Of a DNA stretch of 56,072 bases, positions 1 to 10,221 are shown in pieces. The notes under the pieces are model-generated. The model was not told where the DNA came from and searched no databases. It saw nothing but the letters and a program-made list of their open reading frames with translations. The stretch comes from DASWHD01 sp036393335 (lineage in GTDB: Bacteria; CG2-30-53-67; CG2-30-70-394). Position numbers and translations under genes: made by a program. Numbering within the stretch: position 1 is the stretch's first letter; each line of letters opens with the position of its first letter. Location: NCBI GenBank assembly GCA_036393335.1, contig DASWHD010000123.1, positions 1 through 56,072 of the forward strand, given 5' to 3'.

Positions 1-37
1 TCCTGCCTTCCTGCACCTTTCCTGCATTCCTTATAAG
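1..37. repeat. GGAAGGCAGGAAGG-family repeat, partial copy
   Basis: C/T-rich strand of a repeat that recurs at 4019-4111, 7310-7381, 52882-52912, 53692-53722 and 55484-55501. The core reads CTAAGGAAGGCAGGAAGG on one strand; here the complementary arm (TCCTGCCTTCC, then GCATTCCTTATAAG) lies just downstream of mltG. The copy is probably cut by the window edge. Confidence 0.6.
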
Positions 38-80
38 AGCTGCCGGCCAGATGACTGCCACGGGGTTCACGCAAGCCGCC

Positions 81-1121
81 TCAATGACGGCGCTGGTATT
101 GGTTCACCGCTTGATTGTGCTCGTCGGCCGTGGCGGAGAACTGGTGCGAGCCGTCGTTGCGGGAGACAAAGTACAGGGCCGGGGTCTCTGCCGGGTGCAG
201 GGCGGCATCAATGGACGACAGCCCGGGGTTGGCGATCGGCCCGGGCGGGAGACCGCCCCGGGTGTAGGTGTTGTACGGCGTGTCCGTCTCCAGGTGGGCA
301 CGGGTCAGGTTGCCGTCGAAGTCTGCCAGATCGTAGATCACCGTCGGGTCGGACTGGAGATGCATGCCGCGCTGGAGGCGATTGTGGAAGACGCTGCTGA
401 TCAAGGGCCGTTCGCCGGCCTGGCCCGTCTCCTTCTCGATGATCGAGGCCAGGGCGAGGGTCTGGTGGATGGTCAGCCCGAGGGCCGCGGCCGCCTGTTG
501 CCGCTCCGGGGTCCATACCGCCTCGGCTGCCGCCACCATGCGGCTCACCAGGGCGCGTGCGGCCATCCCGCGGTGCCACTGGTAGGTCTCGGGGAAAAGG
601 TAGCCCTCCAGGGTGCCGGCGGCGAGGCCGGTGCGCGCGAGGAGCTGCGGATCGCGGCAGGCGGCGAGGAAGTCCGCCGCCGTACCGAAACCGGCGGCCG
701 CGAACCGGCTGGCGATCTCCCGGCAGGTGAGCCCCTCCGGGATCGTGAACGGGTACTGCTTCACCCGCCCGGCCACCAGCAGGGCGAGGACCTCCTCCGG
801 GGTGTGGCGGCCGCCGAGGTCGTACTCGCCGGCACGCACCCGGTCCGCCACCCCCCGCCAGCGCGCCAGCCCCTCGAGGCGGCGGGGAGAGTCGACGACG
901 CCGGTCGCGGAGAGCTGCGCCGCCACCGCCCGGAACGGGGTTCCGGGGGCGATCCATACCACGACCTCGCCGGCCGGTGTCGCGAGCGGCCGGTCAGCCC
1001 AGCGGCTCACAGACCACGCGCCGTACGCCGCGAGGAGACCCGCTGCGACCAGCCCGAGACATGCCATCCCCAGCCATCGCGCGCCACCCCGTGGGACCCC
1101 GGTGCCTCGCTGCCTGGACAT
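81..1121 (-). CDS. mltG: Endolytic murein transglycosylase MltG
   Basis: YceG/MltG family inner-membrane lytic transglycosylase, which cleaves nascent glycan strands and so sets peptidoglycan chain length. The protein is 346 aa, close to E. coli MltG (about 340). An N-terminal membrane segment of small hydrophobic residues follows the basic start. The catalytic region contains the SIIEKET motif with the family's glutamate, and the C-terminal signature LPPGPIANPG is present. The frame is open upstream to 1289, but that part lies in a repeat element, so I place the start at the ATG at 1119-1121. The element ends only 11 bp before this start, so the ribosome-binding region was probably rebuilt by the insertion. 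Downstream partners usual for mltG (tmk, holB) would lie outside the window. Confidence 0.95.
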   Translation of the reverse strand: MSRQRGTGVPRGGARWLGMACLGLVAAGLLAAYGAWSVSRWADRPLATPAGEVVVWIAPGTPFRAVAAQLSATGVVDSPRRLEGLARWRGVADRVRAGEYDLGGRHTPEEVLALLVAGRVKQYPFTIPEGLTCREIASRFAAAGFGTAADFLAACRDPQLLARTGLAAGTLEGYLFPETYQWHRGMAARALVSRMVAAAEAVWTPERQQAAAALGLTIHQTLALASIIEKETGQAGERPLISSVFHNRLQRGMHLQSDPTVIYDLADFDGNLTRAHLETDTPYNTYTRGGLPPGPIANPGLSSIDAALHPAETPALYFVSRNDGSHQFSATADEHNQAVNQYQRRH

Positions 1122-1132
1122 CCGGCTACTCG

Positions 1133-1363
1133 CTAGCCCGCATTCTTTACCGGTCCCATGCCGCGCTGCGGCACCAGCCGAGGACGAAAAAACGGGGTGG
1201 GGATTGGGGGTTGGGGGATGCAGGGAAGGATGGGCGAAGGCAAGAGATCCGCTGGTCCCGCCGCGGCCAACCTTTCCCCCACCCCGCACCCCTCATCCCC
1301 CATCCCCGGAGATGCAGGCGGTTGTGCGGGCGCAGCAGATTCATGGTGAGAAATTCGGGCTGG
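1133..1363. mobile_element. CTAG palindromic element, copy 1 (long form, degenerate)
   Basis: The left end is CTAG followed by CCCGCATTCTTTACC. The right end is ATTCATGGTGAGAAATTCGGG followed by CTGG. Both match the terminal inverted repeats of copies at 4193, 13770, 18819, 24056, 45212, 47701 and 50481, with a few substitutions. The interior is unlike the other long copies and carries a G/T-rich then C-rich pseudo-palindrome (GGGGGATG and CATCCCCC arms). The element separates ruvX from mltG: its right end encodes the last residues and stop of ruvX, and its left end lies just before the mltG start. Confidence 0.75.
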
Positions 1364-1784
1364 GCCACGGTTCGCCTCCGACGCTGTCCAGGTAGCCCTG
1401 GAGGATGAGGATCGCTGCCACCTGATCGATGACCTGTTTGCGCTTGTTCCGGCGTACGCCACCGGCGATCAAGGTCCGCTCCGCCTCCTGGCTGGTGAGG
1501 CGCTCGTCCCAATACGTCACCGCCAGCCCCAGCTCCCGTCCCAGCCGATCGCCGAAGGCGCGGATCTTCGCGGCCATCGCGCTCTCCTCACCGGACATGT
1601 GCAGGGGCAGGCCGACCACCAGCGCCGTCACCTCGTGCTCGCGTGCGACGGCCGCGAGCCGCATCACATCGGCGGCCGCGCGGCCCCGCGCCAGGGTGGC
1701 GTGGGGTTGGGCGAAGGTGGCGAACGGATCGGACAGGGCGATGCCAATCCGTTTGTCGCCCACGTCCAGCCCCATCACCCTCAC
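1341..1784 (-). CDS. ruvX: Putative pre-16S rRNA nuclease / Holliday-junction resolvase homologue YqgF (RuvX)
   Basis: RNase H-fold nuclease of the YqgF family, implicated in 16S rRNA 5'-end maturation. The N-terminal GLDVGDKRIG motif carries the first catalytic aspartate, followed by VVGLPL and the YWDERLTS motif. It also has the usual basic segment RRNKRKQVIDQ and a C-terminal aspartate near DQVAA. The start is GTG at 1782-1784, overlapping the ubiB stop as GTGA, with a purine-rich AAGGGGGG upstream; this suggests translational coupling. Length is 147 aa. The last residues (WPSPNFSP) and the TGA stop come from the right end of repeat element copy 1, so the native C-terminus was replaced by the insertion. 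Confidence 0.93.
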   Translation of the reverse strand: MRVMGLDVGDKRIGIALSDPFATFAQPHATLARGRAAADVMRLAAVAREHEVTALVVGLPLHMSGEESAMAAKIRAFGDRLGRELGLAVTYWDERLTSQEAERTLIAGGVRRNKRKQVIDQVAAILILQGYLDSVGGEPWPSPNFSP

Positions 1785-3490
1785 AGCCGACCCCCCTTGA
1801 GGATCGAGATCAGGAGCCACAGTCCCAGGGTGCCGGCGAGGGTGAAGCCCAGCAGGCCGAGGAGCGAGACGCCGCCGGCGTGGCCGGCGGTGGTGTCGGC
1901 ACGCAGGATCAGGGAAGAGCCCACGATGACCGCGGCGGTGACCACGGCGAACGCCACCCGGTTGCTCGCCTTGTCCATCTGGTGGCCGAAATTCTCGAGA
2001 TTGGTGATGTGCATATCGAGGTGCATCTGGTCGTCGACCGCCTTCTGCAGGATCTTGCGCACTTGGACGGGCAGGTGTTTGACCACCTCCAGATAGTCGC
2101 TGCTACAGGTCTTCAGGCTGTCCGCCCAACGCGTGGGGCTGCGCTGCTTGGCGAGGCGGCGGACCGCGTACGGCTTACCGACCTTGAGCAGGTCGAAGCC
2201 CGGGTCGATCTGGCGCAGCAACCCCTCCAGGTTGAGCAGCACCTTGTTCACCAGATACAGCTCGCTCGGCACCCGCAGGTGTAGGTCGACCGCCAGGCGC
2301 AGCACGCGGTTGATGTAGTCCGCGGCGTTGATCTGCTTCAGGGTGCGCCCGTAGTACGGCTCCAGGAGGTCGCGCAGCTCCTGGCGGAAGCGCTCGCGGA
2401 AGGCGGCGGTGGCGGGCGCCCCGTTCGTGACGCCGAGGCGGATGTAGTAGTCGACCAGCTTGTCGAAGTCCTTGTTCAGCAAGGCGATGAAGCTATCGAA
2501 GAACTCCTGCACGTCCCGGTCGCCGACGTTGCCCATCATGCCGAAGTCGACGAATGCGACTCGGTTACCCTCCAGGACCATGAGGTTGCCCGGGTGCGGG
2601 TCGGCGTGGAAGCAGCCGTCCTCGAGCAGCATCTTGAGGTACGCCTTGGCGCACACCTCGGCGATCTGTTTGCGCTCCGCCCCCACCAGGTCGTAGCGCT
2701 CGAAGTCGGTGATCCGGATCCCCTGCACCCGGTCCATCACCAGCACCCGGCGGCTGGTGAAATCCCAGTGGATGGCGGGGATCATCACGGCCGGCTCGTG
2801 GGTGAAGTTGAGGGCCATGCGCTCGCAGCCTGCGCCCTCCAGGCTGAAGTCCATCTCCCGGCGAATGGTGCGGGAAAACTGGTGGATCACCCCCACCGGG
2901 TCGATGTGGCGCGCCTCGGCGACGTAGCGTCCGGCGAGACCCGCCAGCCACTTGAGGATGCGCACGTCGGTCTCGACCAGCTCCTGGATCCCCGGCCGCT
3001 GCACCTTAACCACCACCTGGGTGCCGTCGTGCAGCTCAGCGGCGTGGACCTGGGCGATGCTCGCCGCGGCCAGGGGCTGGTCGACGAAGGTCTTAAACAG
3101 CTCCGCCACCGGCCGGCCAAGCTCCTCCTCGATGACCGCACGCGCCTCGGCGCTCGGGAACGGATCGAGGCGGTCCTGGAGCCGGTTCAGCTCCCGGGCG
3201 TAGGCGTCCGGCACCAGGTCCGGACGGGTGGAGAGGATCTGGCCGAATTTGATGAAGGTCGGCCCCAGCTCCGTCAGGGCCCGGTGGAACCGCTCCGGCC
3301 CGGTCAGGTTGGCGACCTCGCGGCCCGGGCGGACGCGGCCGAAGTGGCGCAGCCGGCCCCACAGGGAGGTGAGCCCTTCCAGGTTGAGGCGCTGGACGAT
3401 CTCCCCGAAGCCGTACTTGCCGAACACCCGGATGATGGCGCGCATCCGCCCGAGGTCGTGGATGCGCCGCTGGGTGGTGGGAAACGGCAT
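1781..3490 (-). CDS. ubiB: UbiB-family atypical kinase/ATPase (ubiquinone biosynthesis)
   Basis: ABC1/AarF/UbiB protein, 569 aa, required for ubiquinone biosynthesis and thought to be an ATPase acting on lipid intermediates at the inner membrane. The family KxGQ motif appears as FIKFGQ, followed by an Ala-rich nucleotide loop (AAASIAQVH), a DPHPGN catalytic loop and VDFG metal-binding motif. Two C-terminal hydrophobic segments form the membrane anchor. An ATG at 3488-3490 preceded by GGAG at five-base spacing is preferred over the GTG two codons earlier. It is not next to ubiE or ubiJ here; instead a phasin-like gene lies upstream and ruvX overlaps its stop. Confidence 0.94.
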   Translation of the reverse strand: MPFPTTQRRIHDLGRMRAIIRVFGKYGFGEIVQRLNLEGLTSLWGRLRHFGRVRPGREVANLTGPERFHRALTELGPTFIKFGQILSTRPDLVPDAYARELNRLQDRLDPFPSAEARAVIEEELGRPVAELFKTFVDQPLAAASIAQVHAAELHDGTQVVVKVQRPGIQELVETDVRILKWLAGLAGRYVAEARHIDPVGVIHQFSRTIRREMDFSLEGAGCERMALNFTHEPAVMIPAIHWDFTSRRVLVMDRVQGIRITDFERYDLVGAERKQIAEVCAKAYLKMLLEDGCFHADPHPGNLMVLEGNRVAFVDFGMMGNVGDRDVQEFFDSFIALLNKDFDKLVDYYIRLGVTNGAPATAAFRERFRQELRDLLEPYYGRTLKQINAADYINRVLRLAVDLHLRVPSELYLVNKVLLNLEGLLRQIDPGFDLLKVGKPYAVRRLAKQRSPTRWADSLKTCSSDYLEVVKHLPVQVRKILQKAVDDQMHLDMHITNLENFGHQMDKASNRVAFAVVTAAVIVGSSLILRADTTAGHAGGVSLLGLLGFTLAGTLGLWLLISILKGGRL

Positions 3491-3572
3491 CGTCACTCCG
3501 CCGGCCAGGCACGCCCGTCACCGGTCATCGGCCTGGCACCCGCGCCCCGCGAAGGGGACACGGGGGGGAGTC

Positions 3573-3875
3573 TCACCCCTGCCCACCCTGGATCTTGTCG
3601 AGGGTCTTTTGCAGCAGGGCGACCTGGTCGCGCAGCTCCTGCATGTCCTTTTTGGTGGGCAGGTCCATGGAGTCGAGGGCGGAGTTGACCAACTCCTTGA
3701 ACTTCGCCTCCAGGGTGTCGACGCTGCTCTCCGCCTGGCCCATGAAGCTGTTGAGCATGCTGTCCCCCTCCTCGCGACTGATCTTCCCCTTGCCCACCAT
3801 CTCGTCGAGCATCTCCCGGGCCTTCTCCTGAACCCCGAGCCCCACCAGCATCATCTTGCGCATCGTGTCGAACAT
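3573..3875 (-). CDS. Phasin/PhaI-PhaF-like small helical protein
   Basis: A 100-aa protein that is nearly all amphipathic helix with a C-terminal heptad-like segment ending KTLDKIQGG. It resembles the poly(3-hydroxyalkanoate) granule-associated/phasin superfamily: MFDTMRKM, then GLGVQEKAREMLDEMV, with a KGKISREEG turn. Such proteins coat storage granules or act as small structural coiled coils. No PHA synthase is visible nearby, so the storage role is inferred from similarity only. Three ATG codons lie in tandem; GGAG immediately before them best suits the third (3873-3875). The gene lies about 80 bp upstream of ubiB on the same strand. Confidence 0.75.
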   Translation of the reverse strand: MFDTMRKMMLVGLGVQEKAREMLDEMVGKGKISREEGDSMLNSFMGQAESSVDTLEAKFKELVNSALDSMDLPTKKDMQELRDQVALLQKTLDKIQGGQG

Positions 3876-4018
3876 CATCATCTCCGTAACCCCCTAATCG
3901 AGTTTGCCAGGATTTGACCTCAAGATACCACGGCCAAGTACGCGTCCCGCGAGATTCCCGATCGGCGCTGGCGAACCGAGATGCGCCAGGATTACGAGGC
4001 ACGTGGCGCAAATCTCAC

Positions 4019-4111
4019 ATAAGGAAGGCAGGAAGGGGAAGGAAGCCAGGAAGGTCTCGCCCTGTGATTCGCCCGCCTTCCTGCATTCCTGCCCCTTCCC
4101 GCTTTCCTAAG
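4019..4111. repeat. GGAAGGCAGGAAGG-family palindromic repeat
   Basis: The left arm ATAAGGAAGGCAGGAAGG and right arm CCTTCCCGCTTTCCTAAG are inverted copies of each other around a 30-bp centre, with a second nested pair (GGAAGCCAGGAAGG; CGCCTTCCTGCATTCC). It lies in the alaS-phasin intergenic stretch, where no gene is visible. Confidence 0.65.
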
Positions 4112-4192
4112 ATGGATCGCCGAGCCGCGTGCTGCTCTTGGTCGTTGCGTTGGCCTCCAACTTCCGGGTCACAAGCGGGATAAGCCCCGCCT

Positions 4193-4425
4193 CTAGCCCG
4201 CATTTCTCACCAGGGATCGTCGCGAGAGCGTGCCAACGGCCGTAGATCCTGGCCGGCCCGCGGTAGGAGCCGAATCCCTTCGGCGACCCAGGCCCGAAGG
4301 GCCTGTTGCGCGGATCGCCGGTGAAACCGGCTCCTACCCCTGTCGAGGACTCGGACGAGGACCCGGGCAGGAGATGCGGACGGTTGCGCGGGCGCAGCAG
4401 ATTCATGGTGAGAAATGCGGGCTAG
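4193..4425. mobile_element. CTAG palindromic element, copy 2 (long form, intact ends)
   Basis: Both ends carry CTAG, followed by CCCGCATTTCTCACC at the left and preceded by GGTGAGAAATGCGGG at the right. The interior (about 4262-4339) contains an REP-like inverted pair: GTAGGAGCCGAATCCCTTCG against GGTGAAACCGGCTCCTAC. The right half carries the GCGCGGGCGCAGCAGATTCATGG segment shared with copies 1 and 5. The right CTAG lies six bases beyond the alaS stop codon. Confidence 0.85.
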
Positions 4426-4430
4426 GTTCG

Positions 4431-7073
<2,643 letters not shown>

Positions 7074-7207
7074 CGAGCTGTCAGCTTTCAGCAGTCAGGG
7101 AAACCGGCAGTTTGGAGGGAAAGGGGGCTGCGGGGAAGGGCGCGGGGCGTCACCATCCTCGTCGGCTCGGAGTATTGCCGCCGGCGCGGGAATGGAGTGG
7201 ATGGGTT

Positions 7208-7281
7208 TGTCTCTCGCCAAGCCGCGGAGACGCCAAGATTTTGTTTCCGAACCCTTAGCGGCCTGGCGGCTTTGCGAGAAT
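7208..7281. repeat. Imperfect inverted repeat (TCTCGCCAAGCCGC...GGCGGCTTTGCGAGA)
   Basis: Arms TCTCGCCAAGCCGCGGAGACGCCAAG and CTTAGCGGCCTGGCGGCTTTGCGAGA are inverted relative to each other around an AT-rich centre. It is a dispersed-repeat type seen between genes in many proteobacteria. It lies in the recX-alaS gap, which holds no gene. Confidence 0.5.
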
Positions 7282-7309
7282 ACGTGACGATGCGCTGCAC
7301 GGGTTTCCT

Positions 7310-7381
7310 CTAAGGAAACCAGGAAGGCAGGAAGGGGGGACACTTGCCGGGAATCGGGGCAAACTTTCCTGGCTTCCTTAG
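7310..7381. repeat. GGAAGGCAGGAAGG-family palindrome, complete copy
   Basis: Starts CTAAGGAAACCAGGAAGGCAGG and ends CTTTCCTGGCTTCCTTAG, giving inverted ends CTAAGGAA/TTCCTTAG. The flanks CT...AG extend the palindrome. This is the best-bounded copy of the second repeat family in the window. Confidence 0.65.
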
Positions 7382-7435
7382 AGGGATGGCCGTTGGCCGA
7401 GCTGCCACGGGGTACTCGGCTGCCACCGCCGGCGG

Positions 7436-7924
7436 TCACTCGTCGCCGAGGTCCACCGTGGCCAGGACGCGGTGGATGGTATCGGCGGCGAAACCACGAT
7501 TGTGCAGGTGGCGGGCGAGCTTCGCCCGGGCGCGCTCGACTGGCACGCCGGCAAGGCGCGGCGTGTGGCGTGTCGCCGCCGCCACGGCCGTGGCCCACTC
7601 CACCTCCGCTGCCTCCTCGGCGAGGGCCGCCTCCGCCACCGCGGCGGTGATCCCGCGCTCGCGCAGCTCCGCGACGATGCGCCGTGCGCCGTAGCCCTGG
7701 GCGCGCCGCCGGTCCAACCAGCGCCGAGCGTAGTCGGTGTCGTCGAGCAGGCTCTCTCCCTGGAGATCGTCGACGAGCTGCGCGGCCACGTCAGTGTGAA
7801 CGCCGCGGTCACGCAACTTGCGGTGGAGCTGCGCGCAGGTCAGCGGCGCCGGCGCCAGGAGGCGCAGGGCGACCCGGCGTGCCGCGCCGAGCGACGAGGC
7901 GTCGGGAGTGGAGCGCGCAGCCAT
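7436..7924 (-). CDS. recX: Regulatory protein RecX
   Basis: RecX-family modulator that binds RecA filaments and limits recombinase activity; 162 aa, all helical three-helix repeats. Diagnostic elements are RRVALRLLAPAPLT, the ELREKL-type repeat LHRKLRDRG, DDTDYARRWLDRR and a second repeat GARRIVAELRERGI. The start is taken at the ATG at 7922-7924 (MAARSTPDAS); the longer frame adds unconserved residues. recA is normally immediately upstream, but here the upstream neighbour is an REP-like repeat and a 3D-domain lipoprotein gene, and recA is not in the window. Confidence 0.9.
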   Translation of the reverse strand: MAARSTPDASSLGAARRVALRLLAPAPLTCAQLHRKLRDRGVHTDVAAQLVDDLQGESLLDDTDYARRWLDRRRAQGYGARRIVAELRERGITAAVAEAALAEEAAEVEWATAVAAATRHTPRLAGVPVERARAKLARHLHNRGFAADTIHRVLATVDLGDE

Positions 7925-7998
7925 GGGAAGGAGCCTACATCTCTGTACCGCGCCGCCCCAGCCCACGTCCGTAATTCCTGGCCGAGCCCTCCTCACAG

Positions 7999-8082
7999 GT
8001 AGGAGCCGGTTTCACCGGCGACCCGCGCCCATGGTGCGGCAGGCCCTTCGGGCCTGGGTCGCCGAAGGGATTCGGCTCCTAC
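7999..8082. repeat. REP-like palindrome (GTAGGAGCCGG...GGCTCCTAC)
   Basis: The arms GTAGGAGCCGGTTTCACCGGCGA and TCGCCGAAGGGATTCGGCTCCTAC are each themselves small hairpins and pair with each other around GCAGGCCCTTCGGGCCTG. The same unit is nested inside long CTAG elements at 4193, 24056 and 45212. Here it stands alone without CCCGCATTT termini, between recX and the lipoprotein gene. This looks like a bacterial REP/BIME-type unit. Confidence 0.75.
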
Positions 8083-8098
8083 CGGTGGGTCAAGCCGC

Positions 8099-8632
8099 CT
8101 ACCCGCGCGGCGGCCGCACCTTCACGGCGATCCGCTGTCTTCCCCAGTCGAGGGCGTCGTCCTCGTCCGTGAAGAAGATGTCGAGGCGCTGCGGCCCCTT
8201 GATGGCGCCGCCGCGATCCGCCACTACTCCCCAGCCGTAGCCCGGTACGTAGATCTCGGTGCCGAACGGGTAGTAGCGGGTGTCGGCGGCGATCGTCCCC
8301 TTGCGCGGCAGGATGTTCCAGAAGAAGACCAGGCGTACCGGGATCATCCAGGGGTGGGTGAGGGAGTCCACCGAGAACAGGCCGGGCCGCGGCTCGCGCG
8401 GCTGGGTGCCGCTGGCGGTCTTCCCCGTGTAGCGCTCCCCCTTGCGCGGTCCCTCCGCCACGTATTTACGCCAGAACAGGAGCCGTCCGCGCCGCCAGCC
8501 ACAGCTCTCCGGGCCGGGATCATAGGCGGTCACCTCCAGGGTCCGCCGCTCCACATGGGCGCAGCCGGTGACCAGGGCCGGCGTGGTGACGGTCAGGGCG
8601 AGGATCAGGGCGGTGCGCAACGAACGGCTCAT
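8099..8632 (-). CDS. 3D (Asp-Asp-Asp) domain lipoprotein
   Basis: A 177-aa protein with a lipoprotein signal peptide; the lipobox is LVTGC, with the lipidated Cys at about residue 24. The mature part begins LEVTAYDP and ends with a 3D fold: YPFGTEIYVPGYG, then VADRGGAIKG and RLDIFF, which carries the three conserved Asp/Glu positions shared with MltA and Rpf-like lytic enzymes. It is likely outer-membrane anchored and peptidoglycan-active, but lacks the large MltA double-psi domain, so its activity is inferred. It lies between recX and coaE on the same strand, without obvious coupling to either. Confidence 0.85.
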   Translation of the reverse strand: MSRSLRTALILALTVTTPALVTGCAHVERRTLEVTAYDPGPESCGWRRGRLLFWRKYVAEGPRKGERYTGKTASGTQPREPRPGLFSVDSLTHPWMIPVRLVFFWNILPRKGTIAADTRYYPFGTEIYVPGYGWGVVADRGGAIKGPQRLDIFFTDEDDALDWGRQRIAVKVRPPRG

Positions 8633-8753
8633 GGCTGGGTCCTAGGGTAGCAGGCGTTGCACCATCTCAACGGCAGGCGGCGCTCACGAATGAATGGCCC
8701 GGACCGAGACTACCGATCCTCGCGCGACGGTGCACGTTCTCCCCGCCGGGCGA

Positions 8754-9368
8754 TCACCGCCGGCCGGAATCCGCGCCGCGCAGGCGCGTGTAGAGATCGC
8801 GCACCTGGCGCTCGGTGGCCTCGCGGCCGCCACTGTTGTCGATGACGTGATCGGCGCGATCCCGCTTGGCGTCGATCGGGAGCTGGGCGGCCAGCCGCGC
8901 CCGGGCCTCCTCTGCGGGGAGGCCGTCGCGGGCGACGAGCCGCGCCACCTGCAGGGCGGCGGGGGCGTAAACCAGGATGGTGCCGGCCAGTCCCCAATCG
9001 CGGCCGGTCTCGAACAGCAGGGGAATCTCGGCCATCACCAGGCGGCCCGGCTGCGCGGCGCTCAGGCGGTCGAGGGCCGCGCGGCCGATCTCGTAGATCC
9101 GGGGGTGGAGGATCGCCTCCAGGGCGCGCCGCTCCTCCGCACCGGCGAAGATCCGGGCGGCGAGGGCGGCCCGATCGAGCGCACCGCTCGGCAAGAGGGA
9201 GGCCGGCCCGAACCGGGCAACTACCGCCTCCAGCCCCGGGCTGCCGGGGGCGACCGCCTGACGCGCCCAGTCGTCGGCGCTCACCACCGTGGCGCCCCGT
9301 TCGGCGAAGCAGCGCGCGACGAAGCTCTTGCCGGTGGCGATGCCGCCGGTGAGGCCGTAGACAGGCAT
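8754..9368 (-). CDS. coaE: Dephospho-CoA kinase
   Basis: P-loop kinase phosphorylating the 3'-OH of dephospho-CoA, the last step of CoA synthesis. Length is 204 aa, as expected. The N-terminal Walker A is GLTGGIATGKS, followed by VVSADDWARQAV. The later HPRIYE and PLLFETG motifs are the CoaE signatures, and HVIDNSGG near the C-terminus completes the family. The open frame extends upstream to 9752, but homology starts at the ATG at 9366-9368. In many gammaproteobacteria coaE follows pilD; here the neighbours are a 3D lipoprotein and tonB. Confidence 0.95.
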   Translation of the reverse strand: MPVYGLTGGIATGKSFVARCFAERGATVVSADDWARQAVAPGSPGLEAVVARFGPASLLPSGALDRAALAARIFAGAEERRALEAILHPRIYEIGRAALDRLSAAQPGRLVMAEIPLLFETGRDWGLAGTILVYAPAALQVARLVARDGLPAEEARARLAAQLPIDAKRDRADHVIDNSGGREATERQVRDLYTRLRGADSGRR

Positions 9369-9438
9369 GGTCGGCCAGGGGTCGGGGGGGGTGATTGTCC
9401 GCGGGGATGGGACACGTGTGCCATGGTGCGCGGCCGAA

Positions 9439-10200
9439 TCACTCGTCCACCAGACGAAAGGTGACGGGGAGGGTGAGCTCCTGGCCGGCGAGGGCGGCCG
9501 CGAGCTCGCGGGGGAGGGGCGAGGCGCGCTCCACGGTGCGCACGGCGGCGCGGTCGAGGAGGCGCGATCCGGAGCTCTCGCGCACCTCGACCGCAGCGAG
9601 ACTCCCGTCGGCCTGGATGCGGAAGGCGAGGCGCACCGTGCCCTCGATCCCCTGGCGCCGCGCCGGCACCGGGTAGTAGCGGTGCGCCTCCAGGTGGCGT
9701 ACCAGGGCGCGCAGGGTGTCGGGGTCGGGACCGGTTGCAGTGCCGTGGTCATCGCCGGGATGGGACGTCGTTGCCGGGGCGAGGGCCGGGGGGCCGCCGC
9801 CGGCCGGCGGAGCGACCACGGCGGTGGAGGCTTGCGGTGGCGCGGCGGAGGGAGGCGTTTCGGGCGCCGCCATCGGCGGGGGTGGCACGGGTGCCGGAGC
9901 TGCTGGTGCCGGTTGGGGCTGCGGCATCCCCACCGTTGCCGGCCGGGGCTTGGCGACCGGCCCTGGTGTCGGTTTCGGTTGTGGTGGTGGCTGCGGCGCC
10001 GTTACGACGGCCTCGGGGGTTGCCGCAGCGGTTGCGGGCGGCTCGGCCACCAGGAGGACCTGCACCGCCTCCGGCGGTCCCGCCGCCAGACGCGGCAGGA
10101 CCGGGACCTGGAGAAGGAGCGTGAACCCCACGGCGTGCACCAACGAGGAGAACGCCATGGCCCTCCACAACAGCGGTGAACTGGGCTTCACGAGGTCCAC
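9439..10200 (-). CDS. tonB: TonB energy-transducing protein
   Basis: A 253-aa periplasm-spanning TonB that couples the ExbB/ExbD proton-motive force to outer-membrane receptors. An N-terminal membrane anchor (residues about 15-35) precedes a long Pro/Ala/Gln/Lys-rich linker of roughly 100 residues. The C-terminal TonB domain includes HRYYPVPARRQGIEGTV with the YP box, then a VRESSGSRLLDRAAV helix. The frame opens with GTG at 10198-10200; an internal ATG at residue 15 preceded by GGAGG is an alternative start. It is directly downstream of, and probably co-transcribed with, the TonB-dependent receptor. exbB and exbD are not in the window. Confidence 0.9.
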   Translation of the reverse strand: MDLVKPSSPLLWRAMAFSSLVHAVGFTLLLQVPVLPRLAAGPPEAVQVLLVAEPPATAAATPEAVVTAPQPPPQPKPTPGPVAKPRPATVGMPQPQPAPAAPAPVPPPPMAAPETPPSAAPPQASTAVVAPPAGGGPPALAPATTSHPGDDHGTATGPDPDTLRALVRHLEAHRYYPVPARRQGIEGTVRLAFRIQADGSLAAVEVRESSGSRLLDRAAVRTVERASPLPRELAAALAGQELTLPVTFRLVDE

Positions 10201-10221
10201 GACGTCATCGGGTGTCGGTCG

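Noticed and set aside
1133..1363. CTAG elements as Rho-independent terminators
   Set aside because: They form long hairpins and sit at gene ends, but lack a T-run on either side; the mobile-element reading explains CTAG flanks and the copy inside a coding frame.
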